Assembly (NCBI GenBank): GCA_900772845.1
Contig: CAAGSD010000144.1
Span: 1 to 27,912, forward strand
Origin: Lachnospiraceae bacterium
Lineage (GTDB): Bacteria > Bacillota > Clostridia > Lachnospirales > Lachnospiraceae
Length of the DNA: 27,912 nt
Direction: 5' to 3'
The translations under genes and the position numbers were made by a program. The notes below the pieces were generated by a model. It did no database searches. It was not told the origin of the DNA and worked only from the letters and a program-made list of their open reading frames with translations. Positions 16,165 to 23,404 of this stretch are shown here, in pieces. Position 1 is the first letter of the stretch, and each line of letters starts with the position of its first letter.

Positions 16165-17499
16165 ATGAAACATACCAAACGTCATCCCTTGATCTTCGGT
16201 ACTCTGATTCTGACTGCAACCGGCCTTATCACCCGCGTCATTGGATTTTTCTACCGTATCTATCTGTCCAGGCTCTTCGGTGAAGAGGGAATGGGCATCT
16301 ATCAGCTGCTCAGTCCGGCATTATCCCTATCCTTTTCCCTTACCGCCGCCGGATATCAGACCGCTATTTCGAAATATGTGGCGGCGGATAGTGCCAAAAG
16401 CCCTTCCGGGAATTTAAAGCCGCTGCTGGCCGGGATCAGTATCACCTTACCCCTGTCTCTTGTAACAAATGCCATTTTGTTTTTCTTGGCGGAGCCCATC
16501 GGTACTTTTCTGTTAAAAGAGCCCCGTACCGTATCCATGCTGCGGATCCTGTCCTTCTCCATTCCCTTCGCCGCTCTGCACGCCTGTATCAACGGCTATT
16601 TCTATGGAAAAAAGAAAGCGTCCGTCCCTGCTCTCACGCAGCTTCTGGAACAGCTGGCCCGGGTCGGCTGTGTTTTTCTCGTCACCGGAGCCGATCTGGC
16701 AGTGGGGCGCACCCCTTCCATCAATGCTGCCGTCTTAGGTCTGGTTGTAGGCGAAATCCTTTCCATGCTGATCGCTCTGATCTGCCTGTACATACACCTG
16801 TATCCGGATGCCCTGATCCTTTCCCCGCAAAACCTCTTTCCTTCCGCAACAGTCTACCGGGATTTGTTGGGAATGGCACTGCCTCTGACCGCCAACCGTA
16901 TCGTTCTGAATATTTTGCAGAGCATTGAAGCTATCTCCATTCCCCAGAAGCTTCTGCTCTACGGTTATGATACCACCACAGCCTTAAGTGTATACGGAGT
17001 ACTCACCGGCATGGCCATGCCCATGATCTTTTTCCCCAATGCCCTGACCAGCTCCGTGGCAGTGCTTCTCCTGCCCACTATCTCCGAAAATCATGCCAAA
17101 GGAGACCGTGGAGCTGTCATAAACGCCACCCTTCGCACCGTAAAATATTGCAGTCTCATGGGTGCCTGCTGTCTGTGTGGTTTTCTGTTTCTGGGGGACT
17201 GGATGGGAACGGAACTGTTCCACAGTGAACTGGCCGGTCATTTTATCGTGACTCTGGGCTTCATCTGTCCTTTTCTGTATCTGGATACCACCCTCTCCAG
17301 CATTTTGCAGGGTCTTGGTATGGCGGGGCGGATCTTTGCCTCCAACGTGGTCTGTCTTCTGATCCGGCTCCTGTTCGTATTTTTTGCTATTCCCGTGATC
17401 GGTATGCAGGGATATCTGTGGGGCATTCTGGTAAGCCAGCTGGCGCTGGCCGGAATTTACTTTTTCTGCCTGTACCGTTTCTTCCTGAAAACGCCATAA
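16165..17499 (+). CDS. SpoVB/MurJ-like polysaccharide flippase
   Basis: 444-residue polytopic membrane protein with about 12 hydrophobic segments and few charged loops. It opens with GTLILTATGLITRVIGFFYRIYLSRLFGEEGMGIYQLL, the hallmark of the SpoVB branch of the MOP (MurJ/PST) exporters. Members flip lipid-linked sugars or peptidoglycan precursors; SpoVB of B. subtilis acts in spore cortex synthesis. Whether this copy is SpoVB itself or a paralogue cannot be decided, since it is not next to cortex genes. The ribosome site AAAAGGA at 16143-16149 is unusually far (15 bases) from the ATG, so translation may be weak or regulated. Confidence 0.85.
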   Translation: MKHTKRHPLIFGTLILTATGLITRVIGFFYRIYLSRLFGEEGMGIYQLLSPALSLSFSLTAAGYQTAISKYVAADSAKSPSGNLKPLLAGISITLPLSLVTNAILFFLAEPIGTFLLKEPRTVSMLRILSFSIPFAALHACINGYFYGKKKASVPALTQLLEQLARVGCVFLVTGADLAVGRTPSINAAVLGLVVGEILSMLIALICLYIHLYPDALILSPQNLFPSATVYRDLLGMALPLTANRIVLNILQSIEAISIPQKLLLYGYDTTTALSVYGVLTGMAMPMIFFPNALTSSVAVLLLPTISENHAKGDRGAVINATLRTVKYCSLMGACCLCGFLFLGDWMGTELFHSELAGHFIVTLGFICPFLYLDTTLSSILQGLGMAGRIFASNVVCLLIRLLFVFFAIPVIGMQGYLWGILVSQLALAGIYFFCLYRFFLKTP

Positions 17500-17515
17500 C
17501 ATAAACCTTTTGCAC

Positions 17516-17559
17516 AAAAAAACCTCCGATGCCAAAGCTTACGCCTGACAGACGGAGGT
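17516..17559 (-). terminator. Terminator after the small unknown gene
   Basis: ACCTCCG (17522-17528) pairs with CGGAGGT (17553-17559) and is followed on the minus strand by seven Ts. It ends the leftward gene at 17588; the flippase stop is at 17499. Confidence 0.75.
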
Positions 17560-17587
17560 AACCGTTCTTATGTATTCAAATGGAATA

Positions 17588-17941
17588 CTATTCTGTAAAT
17601 ACCATCTTGCTTCCCACAAAGTACTGGTACTGCTGTAAGATCTGATCCTTACGCATATCGGAGATTGCTTTCTCCACATCCAGAGAACGAATATCACTGT
17701 CCCTGCCGATGTATCCGAAATCATCCTGCTTGCGGAACGTAATGGAAATGTCCTCCAGCGCCGCATTGGCTGAGGGCTTTTTCTCTGCTGCCTGCGTATT
17801 CCCTGCTGATGAAATATCTATCTGCTTTGAAGATGTTACATGGGATTCCTGCTGCGGCACTTCCGTGATCACTGTCTTCGCCGGCTGCTTCGTGTAATCC
17901 GGCATATGTATGCTGCAATCCTGCATTCCGTTGATTCCCAT
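17588..17941 (-). CDS. Small unknown protein
   Basis: 117 residues; I do not recognise the family. Residues 1-60 are polar and low in complexity (many Ser, Gln, Lys, Pro), probably disordered. The C-terminal half looks conserved and structured: ALEDISITFRKQDDFGYIGR followed by a helix SLDVEKAISDMRKDQILQQYQYF. The layout of a flexible N-terminus with one C-terminal helix recalls small appendage- or secretion-associated proteins, but nothing nearby supports that. AGGAGGTGAG right before the ATG is near-ideal, so it is clearly expressed. It has its own terminator. Confidence 0.65.
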   Translation of the reverse strand: MGINGMQDCSIHMPDYTKQPAKTVITEVPQQESHVTSSKQIDISSAGNTQAAEKKPSANAALEDISITFRKQDDFGYIGRDSDIRSLDVEKAISDMRKDQILQQYQYFVGSKMVFTE

Positions 17942-18169
17942 GTACTCACCTCCTTGTCCTTTGTCTTTTCCTGTATTTCACAACTACTGTAACTATTCAG
18001 AAATCCATTCGCCAAATCGTCTCTACAATACATTTCAGAATAACATGCCTGCATGTTATTTGCTCATGGTGGTCACTCTGCCCTGTAAACAGTTACAAAT
18101 GCGGTATTTTATCTTCTTTTCAACTATAATATCGACTGATCTTATGAAAAGTTAAGTCCTGTTGTGATT

Positions 18170-18643
18170 TTAGTTGTGATTCTTGTCGTTCTTGTCATTC
18201 AGGACACTCTTTAATTCATCCATAAAGGTGTTCACATCCTTGAACTCCCGGTACACGGACGCAAATCTCACATAAGCGACCGCATCCAGATCCTTTAACT
18301 TGTTCATCACAAGCTCGCCGATGGTGCCACTGGGGATCTCACGTTCTTCCCGATTGAAAATCTCGTTCTCCACCTCATCCACCAGAGTTGTGATCTGCTG
18401 TGCGCTGACCGGACGTTTATGACAGGCTCTGAGCACACCTGCCTCAATCTTGGCACGGTCATAGGCTTCTCTGTTATTATCCTTTTTGATAATGATCAGC
18501 GGGATCGTCTCAATCTTCTCGTAAGTGGTGAATCGCTTACCGCATTCATCACATACACGACGGCGGCGAATGGAGTTGTTATCTTCCGCCGGTCTCGAAT
18601 CGATGACTCTGGTATTTTCATGGCTGCAGAACGGACATTTCAT
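18170..18643 (-). CDS. nrdR: Transcriptional repressor NrdR
   Basis: Represses ribonucleotide reductase genes by sensing ATP/dATP. 157 residues. Zinc ribbon with C3, C6, C31 and C34 (MKCPFCS ... VCDECGKRF), then the ATP-cone beginning IIKKDNNREAYDRAKIEAGV, and AYVRFASVYREFKDV near the end. The family start MKCPFC is at 18643, with AAGGAGG six bases upstream; the longer frame starting at 18667 has no ribosome site. It follows ylmC on the same strand; this grouping with sigG and ylmC is common in Clostridia. No ribonucleotide reductase gene is in the window. Confidence 0.96.
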   Translation of the reverse strand: MKCPFCSHENTRVIDSRPAEDNNSIRRRRVCDECGKRFTTYEKIETIPLIIIKKDNNREAYDRAKIEAGVLRACHKRPVSAQQITTLVDEVENEIFNREEREIPSGTIGELVMNKLKDLDAVAYVRFASVYREFKDVNTFMDELKSVLNDKNDKNHN

Positions 18644-18696
18644 AGGCATCCTCCTTATAAAAACCACGTGTTATTTATGTTAAGATTATAGAAGAT

Positions 18697-18930
18697 TCAG
18701 CAGTTAATGTCAACTAAAATTATGTCCGGGCCGATCTGCCGGATATCCTTGTAAGGAATGACAATATCAGGCTCACAGCGCAGGAATCCCAGCCACTGAT
18801 TTCCTCCCGGCACCATGATCTTACAGATGCATCCGCTGCACTCGTCGAACTCCAGATCACATACATGCCCCAGCTTTTTACAGTCTCTGACATTGATCAC
18901 ATCTTTGCATTTTAACTCGGAAAAAAGCAT
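18697..18930 (-). CDS. YlmC/YmxH-family PRC-barrel sporulation-associated protein
   Basis: 77 residues, a single PRC-barrel-like domain: SELKCKDVINVRDCKKLGHVCDLEF, then CICKIMVPG and IVIPYKDIRQIGPDIILVD. The YlmC/YmxH family sits beside sigG in Bacilli and Clostridia and its molecular role is unsettled. Seven cysteines in 77 residues, including ECSGCICK, is notable and could bind metal. It lies next to sigG as expected, but the two are divergent here rather than co-directional. Confidence 0.85.
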   Translation of the reverse strand: MLFSELKCKDVINVRDCKKLGHVCDLEFDECSGCICKIMVPGGNQWLGFLRCEPDIVIPYKDIRQIGPDIILVDINC

Positions 18931-19015
18931 ACTCTGTTCCTCCCGTTTTCTTTCTATTTATTATATGGTACCGCTCCGCTTCCCGTTCGGGAAAAACTGG
19001 AAAATCTTTCTTTCC

Positions 19016-19046
19016 AGTATAGTCACTGATTCTCCTGTGAATACTG
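19016..19046 (+). promoter_or_regulatory. Possible forespore-type promoter of sigG
   Basis: AGTATA at 19016-19021, 18 bases, then AATACTG at 19040-19046, a partial match to the B. subtilis sigma-G pattern (TGAATA / CATACTA). It is about 45 bases before the ATG. Weak; there is no good sigma-A alternative close by. Confidence 0.3.
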
Positions 19047-19092
19047 TAGTTATCAAAAATCTGAAACGATTCAGAAAACTTGGGAGGTCTCT

Positions 19093-19872
19093 ATGATACA
19101 GGGAAAAGTGGAAATCTGCGGTGTCAATACAGCAAAGCTGCCTTTGTTGAAAGCAGCGGACAAAGAAGTGCTCTTTGCAAGGATCCGGGAGGGAGACATT
19201 GCTGCCAGAGAGACCTACATCGAAGGCAACTTACGTCTGGTTCTGAGTGTGATCAAACGTTTTTCCGGCAGTGCGGAAAATGTGGATGACCTGTTCCAGA
19301 TCGGCTGTGTCGGTCTGATCAAGGCCATCGACAATTTTGATTCCACCCTGGGGGTAAAATTTTCCACCTATGCGGTTCCAATGATTATCGGAGAAATAAG
19401 AAGATTTTTACGGGATAACAACACAATCCGGGTCTCCCGCTCCCTGAAAGACACTGCTTATAAAGCAATCTATGCCAGAGACACCCTGACCCGGAAAAAT
19501 CTGAAAGAGCCCACCATGGAAGAGATTGCCGCAGAAGTGGGCATCTCCAAAGAAGATATCGTCTATGCCCTGGATGCCATGCAGAACCCCATGAGTCTCT
19601 ATGAACCGGTCTACACTGACGGCGGTGACACTCTCTACGTCATGGATCAGATCAGTGACAAAAAAAATAAGGAAGAGACGTGGGTGGAACATCTCTCCCT
19701 CAGTGAAGCCATGAAACGTCTGAACGACAGAGAGCGTCATATCATCTCTCTGCGCTTTTTCGAAGGAAAGACCCAGACCGAGGTAGCCGACATGATCGGC
19801 ATCTCCCAGGCCCAGGTCTCCCGTCTGGAAAAAAATGCTTTGAAGGCCATGCGGGGATATCTTACCGCATAG
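19093..19872 (+). CDS. sigG: Sporulation sigma factor G
   Basis: Late forespore RNA polymerase sigma factor. 259 residues, normal length. It opens KVEICGVNTAKLPLL, a sigma-G-specific N-terminus. Region 2 reads ARETYIEGNLRLVLSVIKRF, VDDLFQIGCVGLIKAIDNFD and KFSTYAVPMIIGEIRRFLRDNN. Region 3 follows, and region 4 holds LNDRERHIISLRFFEGKTQTEVADMIGISQAQVSRLEK. GGGAGG is four bases before the ATG. It is on the plus strand, convergent with VanZ and overlapping its end by 11 bases, whereas sigE is on the minus strand. In most relatives spoIIGA, sigE and sigG point the same way. Confidence 0.96.
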   Translation: MIQGKVEICGVNTAKLPLLKAADKEVLFARIREGDIAARETYIEGNLRLVLSVIKRFSGSAENVDDLFQIGCVGLIKAIDNFDSTLGVKFSTYAVPMIIGEIRRFLRDNNTIRVSRSLKDTAYKAIYARDTLTRKNLKEPTMEEIAAEVGISKEDIVYALDAMQNPMSLYEPVYTDGGDTLYVMDQISDKKNKEETWVEHLSLSEAMKRLNDRERHIISLRFFEGKTQTEVADMIGISQAQVSRLEKNALKAMRGYLTA

Positions 19873-20410
19873 GCCTTGATCCCCGCATTCTCTGTACCGT
19901 ACGATACACCAGCCAAAACATCCAGTATCCAATGATTCCTCCCAGCACATTGGTCAGGATATCATCGACCTGAAAATAGCCTCTGCCGGTAATGAGCTGG
20001 AAGGTCTCCACTCCCAGACTGGTCACAAAGACCGCAAAGGTGTTCCTGAAAAATCCCCTGAGCCAGGGAAATGCCCATGGGCATACAAACCCATACGGAA
20101 TGAAAAGCAGTACGTTTTCCACCACGAAGGCATTATTCCTCGTATTGATCCCCAAGGTAGAGAACAGTTGCAGGTCTATTGCGCGGCTTCTGCTGCCATC
20201 TTCTCTGGAGAAAAATGTGATCACCAGTATGATCATAAGGTACAGAGAAAACGCCATGAGCCCCGCCATAGGAAATGCTTCTTTTCCTTTCCGCTCTCTC
20301 CTGGCATTCATTGCATTCAGGATCAGTCCCATAACAGCACCTGCCATCACACCATAAGGCAGATATTTCATGGCGCCGTTCAGATCCTTTATTATATATT
20401 TCCAAATCAT
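19862..20410 (-). CDS. VanZ-like membrane protein
   Basis: 182 residues with about five hydrophobic segments. VanZ-family text: NVLLFIPYGF and then GVETFQLITGRGYFQVDDILTNVLGGIIGY, with the conserved FQVDDI segment. VanZ of Tn1546 gives low-level teicoplanin resistance, but the wider family is of unknown role, and this gene is not part of a vancomycin cluster. Its last 11 bases overlap the convergent sigG end, so there is no room for a terminator. AGGA precedes the ATG. Confidence 0.85.
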   Translation of the reverse strand: MIWKYIIKDLNGAMKYLPYGVMAGAVMGLILNAMNARRERKGKEAFPMAGLMAFSLYLMIILVITFFSREDGSRSRAIDLQLFSTLGINTRNNAFVVENVLLFIPYGFVCPWAFPWLRGFFRNTFAVFVTSLGVETFQLITGRGYFQVDDILTNVLGGIIGYWMFWLVYRTVQRMRGSRPMR

Positions 20411-20449
20411 TCTTTCTTCATCCTATATCCGTTTCTTAAAATTCCCGTT

Positions 20450-20758
20450 TCACACCTGATAAGCGTCCCAGTGAGAAGGAGCCTCATCCCACAGCTTCTT
20501 ATTCTCAAACAGGCGGTCGTTCATCCAGCCGACTGCATCCACCACACCGTCCTCGTCAAAGGAAAACAGTGCTCTCTGTTTTTTCTCCTCCGGTGTCTTA
20601 AAATAGTTAAAAGGCTCCGGCCAGACTGTCACCTGAAGCTTTTTGCCGCCTTCCGGATCCACTGCCTGTTCCAGACGATAACGCATTCCCTGGTGACAAC
20701 CGGTGAATTCCGTCTTCTTTAAGTATTCCATAGATAATATATCATCACGCTGTATCAT
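20450..20758 (-). CDS. Unknown small protein
   Basis: 102 residues, soluble, no recognised family. It shows a compact alpha/beta-looking sequence: KLQVTVWPEPFNYFKTPEEKKQRALFSFDEDGVVDAVGWMNDRLFE. AAAGGA is 7 bases before the ATG. It sits between sigE and the VanZ gene on the same strand, 39 bp before VanZ, so the two may be co-transcribed. Its place in a sporulation neighbourhood is the only hint about role. Confidence 0.6.
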   Translation of the reverse strand: MIQRDDILSMEYLKKTEFTGCHQGMRYRLEQAVDPEGGKKLQVTVWPEPFNYFKTPEEKKQRALFSFDEDGVVDAVGWMNDRLFENKKLWDEAPSHWDAYQV

Positions 20759-20905
20759 GTATTTGTCCTTTTTTGTTACTTCCGATTCCGTTACCTGAAA
20801 ACTGTCCTGTCTGTGTTATATGGTTCACGAACTGCTCTGTTGCCACGCAGCTCTCACAATTCTGCACATGTTATATAGTATCATGTATCCCGCCGGAATG
20901 CAAAG

Positions 20906-21643
20906 TCAAATATGAAGGCTGATCTCCTTTTTCAGCTGCCGCATGATCTTTTTCTCCAGTCTTGAAATATAGGATTGCGAAATGCCAAGAAGACTCGCCA
21001 CTTCTTTCTGGGTCATCTCCTGTCCGTCCACCGTTCCCAGGCCGAACCGCAGTCTGACGATCGTCTTCTCCCGCTTGGACAGCTTGCTCACAGCATTCAT
21101 AAGAAGCTTACGCTCCACCTCGTTCTCAATGCCACGATAGATCACATCCTCATCTGTTCCCAGAATATCCGACAATAACAGTTCATTGCCGTCCCAGTCC
21201 ACATTCAGCGGCTCATCAATGGAGACTTCCATTTTTGTCTTGTTGTTCCGGCGCAGATACATCAATATCTCATTTTCAATACACCGGGAAGCATAGGTTG
21301 CCAGCTTGATATTTTTCTCCGGGTTGAAGGTATTGATAGACTTGATCAGTCCGATGGTGCCGATGGAGATCAGATCCTCCACCCCCACACCGGTATTGTC
21401 AAATTTTTTGGCTATGTAGACTACCAGACGCAGGTTATGTTCGATCAGGATGGCTTTCGCCTCATCCTCGTATTCCGTCCCCAGATCACCGATCACCTGA
21501 TTTTCCTGCTCACTGGGCAGAGGCGGCGGCAGAACCTCCGCACCGCCGATATAATGAACGTCTCCTTTCCGGTGCAGCAGATAAGGCTCCCTGCGCATCA
21601 TTTTAAACTTCATTTTTCCCGGTATTGCTATCTTTAAGACCAT
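20906..21643 (-). CDS. sigE: Sporulation sigma factor E precursor (pro-sigma-E)
   Basis: Early mother-cell sigma factor, made as an inactive precursor and cut by SpoIIGA. 245 residues. A basic pro-sequence of about 30 residues (MVLKIAIPGKMKFKMMRREP...) precedes the conserved YIGGAEVLPPPL. Region 2: ILIEHNLRLVVYIAKKFDNTG, EDLISIGTIGLIKSINTF and LATYASRCIENEILMYLRRNNK. Region 4: LSKREKTIVRLRFGL and EVASLLGISQSYISRLEKKI. The ATG at 21643 has AGGAG five bases upstream; the frame is open to 21709 but has no ribosome site there. It follows spoIIGA by 73 bases, presumably on the same Spo0A-driven transcript. Confidence 0.96.
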   Translation of the reverse strand: MVLKIAIPGKMKFKMMRREPYLLHRKGDVHYIGGAEVLPPPLPSEQENQVIGDLGTEYEDEAKAILIEHNLRLVVYIAKKFDNTGVGVEDLISIGTIGLIKSINTFNPEKNIKLATYASRCIENEILMYLRRNNKTKMEVSIDEPLNVDWDGNELLLSDILGTDEDVIYRGIENEVERKLLMNAVSKLSKREKTIVRLRFGLGTVDGQEMTQKEVASLLGISQSYISRLEKKIMRQLKKEISLHI

Positions 21644-21671
21644 ATTTACTCCTATCTGCCACATCGTGCTC

Positions 21672-21695
21672 TGCCGGATGGTCCGGCATTTTTTT
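21672..21695 (+). terminator. Hairpin with a T run, antisense to the spoIIGA-sigE gap
   Basis: Perfect 7-bp GC-rich stem TGCCGGA/TCCGGCA (21672-21688, loop TGG) followed on the plus strand by TTTTTTTATTTTG. It would stop plus-strand transcription. On the minus strand it is a hairpin just upstream of the sigE ribosome site with no T run after it. Confidence 0.65.
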
Positions 21696-21716
21696 ATTTT
21701 GTTCTGCAAGATTATC

Positions 21717-22550
21717 CTATCGTGTCCGTTTCCCCTTTTTCTTTTTTCGTATTTTTTCAGTCTCCTGCAACAACGCAGGAGGTATCAGCATCGGGATCTC
21801 TTCCCCCGCAATCTCCTCCTCACTCACTGCCAGATATACGTTTCTGTATTCCCGTTCCACACCTTGCTGTATGATCATCATCTGCGGCACTGGATATCCC
21901 TTAAGGATCCCACTCTTTTTCCCCACACTGTGATAGGGAATTGCCCGGAATCCCGGCAGTCCCTCTGGCCACAACCGGTAAAATGTCTGCGCATCCAGCA
22001 CAGACACCGGAGCTCCGCTGATTGGTTCGGTCAGGGTATTACCGGAATCTACCAGCGCACAGATGCGCATTTTTCCCGTCTCTCCCTGTAGCTCCACTTC
22101 ACAGTATGCAGCATTCCCCGCCTCCTTTTTCTGTCCCCTTACAAGCAGCCAGCCGGAAAACGCTCCCAGCCCCAATATCATACCGATTCCCGGCAGATAT
22201 TTTCTACTCAGAGGAAATCCACGGAGCAATGCTGCCAGAATACCGCCGACCAGGAAGGTGGCAAGCATCTGTTTTCGGAAATAGACCCACAGGCTTTCCA
22301 GGCTTCGGATGGGAAATGCAAGGAACAGCATCACCAATGCCCCCGGCAGGAAACAAAGCAGCAGTTTCCCCATTGCTGTCCCCTTCCATAAAAAAGGGAG
22401 CAGATAACATGCTGCCCCGGCTCCTGCTCCCGCAAACAGCCGGTACCACGTGGCAGTGTGGCCCGTGCTGTGATCCACCAGACTGAGGAGCAGCAGATTC
22501 ATCCCAAAATTCAGGAGGAACAGACTGTCTAAATAGAGTTCATAATGCAT
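21717..22550 (-). CDS. spoIIGA: Sigma-E processing peptidase SpoIIGA
   Basis: Membrane aspartic protease that removes the pro-sequence of sigma-E at the forespore septum. 277 residues. Five hydrophobic segments fill the N-terminal half (about residues 8-26, 36-55, 62-82, 96-111, 119-138). The cytoplasmic protease domain follows, with the catalytic Asp at about 168 in CALVDSGNTLTEP. The start is ATG 22550 (GTG 22553 directly before it is possible), with AGGAGGGG upstream. Directly followed by sigE. The upstream region carries a Spo0A-type promoter. Confidence 0.95.
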   Translation of the reverse strand: MHYELYLDSLFLLNFGMNLLLLSLVDHSTGHTATWYRLFAGAGAGAACYLLPFLWKGTAMGKLLLCFLPGALVMLFLAFPIRSLESLWVYFRKQMLATFLVGGILAALLRGFPLSRKYLPGIGMILGLGAFSGWLLVRGQKKEAGNAAYCEVELQGETGKMRICALVDSGNTLTEPISGAPVSVLDAQTFYRLWPEGLPGFRAIPYHSVGKKSGILKGYPVPQMMIIQQGVEREYRNVYLAVSEEEIAGEEIPMLIPPALLQETEKIRKKKKGKRTR

Positions 22551-22570
22551 CACACCCCTCCTTCAGAATC

Positions 22571-22646
22571 ATTATAAGGGGTGTCTACGGCAGATTTTGT
22601 CAAATTTTCATCCGCCGGAACCTTTTTCTTTCCATGGTTTTCGACA
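22571..22646 (-). promoter_or_regulatory. Spo0A-dependent spoIIG-type promoter
   Basis: Minus strand: TTGACA (22603-22598), 21-base spacer, TATAAT (22576-22571). The long spacer resembles the 22-base spacer known for the B. subtilis spoIIG promoter, which sigma-A reads only with phosphorylated Spo0A. A perfect 0A box TGTCGAA lies at 22646-22640, about 80 bases before the predicted start, and TTTGACA at the -35 differs from a reversed 0A box by one base. Confidence 0.8.
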
Positions 22647-22671
22647 TCTCACAGGGAGACTGCCGCACCCG

Positions 22672-23346
22672 TCATTCCTCCAAAGCTTCTGTCTCCTCTG
22701 GTTCCTCGGTCTTCTCCAACCCCAGATAGGGTAAGATATTTTCATATAACTGTCTTATAATTGGGGCTGCCACCTGTCCACCGTAGTAGACGCCCTGCGG
22801 ATTATTGATGATAGCTATGGCGATGACCTGTGGATCATCCGCCGGGGCAAAGCCGATAAAGGACGAAATGTAGCGTCCACTGCCACGGGGCAGGGTCTGA
22901 CTGGTAGCGGTCTTTCCTCCGACACGGAAGCCCTGCACCTGTCCGTTTCTGCCGGAGCCTTCCGCCACTACCATTTCCAGAATATGGCGCATCGTGGCGG
23001 AAGTCTCTTCCGATACGATCCCCGTCTGTACCGGATAGGAAAACGTCTCTTCCACCTCCCCGTCCCGGTTCAACGCCTCGATACCGAAATGTGGTGTGAT
23101 CCGGCTGCCGCCATTAATAATGGAGGATGCCGTAGTCAGAAGCTGTATCGCCGTGATCTGAAAAGATTGGCCGAAAGCCACGGTAGCCAGCTCCACATTT
23201 CCCATGTCTTCTTTTTTATGCATGATCGTACCGGCCTCTCCCGGCAGGTCGATGCCGGTGCGCTGTTTTAATCCGAACTGTTCAAAATAATGATAGTAAT
23301 TGTCCACACCGAGACGCAGGCCGACAGTGATAAGGGCTGGGTTACA
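22672..23346 (-). pseudogene. spoVD: 3' part of a spoVD-like penicillin-binding protein gene, split by the mobile element
   Basis: Transpeptidase-domain C-terminal portion of a class B PBP of the SpoVD/FtsI kind, which cross-links peptidoglycan; SpoVD acts in spore cortex. Homology starts exactly at CNPALITVGLRLGVDNYYHY, the part after the Ser of the SxN motif, and runs intact through FGQSFQITAIQLLTTASSI and the third motif GGKTATSQT (KTA rather than KTG) to LPYLGLEKTEE. The N-terminal domain and the SxxK nucleophile are absent. Upstream the frame reads TP and soon a stop at 23359-23361, inside the element. No further frameshift or stop is present, so the fragment looks recently split rather than decayed. 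The 5' half must lie beyond the right edge if it still exists. Identity as SpoVD versus another class B PBP rests on neighbours and is less sure. Confidence 0.75.
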
Positions 23347-23366
23347 AGGGGTCTGGAACTACTGTC
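23323..23366. other. Putative attachment-site junction (att)
   Basis: Forty-four-base region with inverted ends GACAGT/ACTGTC whose centre (23344/23345) falls within GTTACA, the TGT-AAC codons of the SxN motif. Large serine integrase sites are typically 40-50 bp imperfect dyads around a dinucleotide core, so this fits, with GT (minus strand) as the possible core. The opposite end of the element is not in the window, so the core cannot be confirmed. Confidence 0.5.
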
Positions 23367-23404
23367 AGAGTTCGGGTTGGCGGCACACTTTTTTAACGTG
23401 CTGG

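Noticed and set aside
19408..19950. 180-codon minus-strand ORF opposite sigG
   Set aside because: Shadow of sigG; no ribosome site and no recognisable domain.
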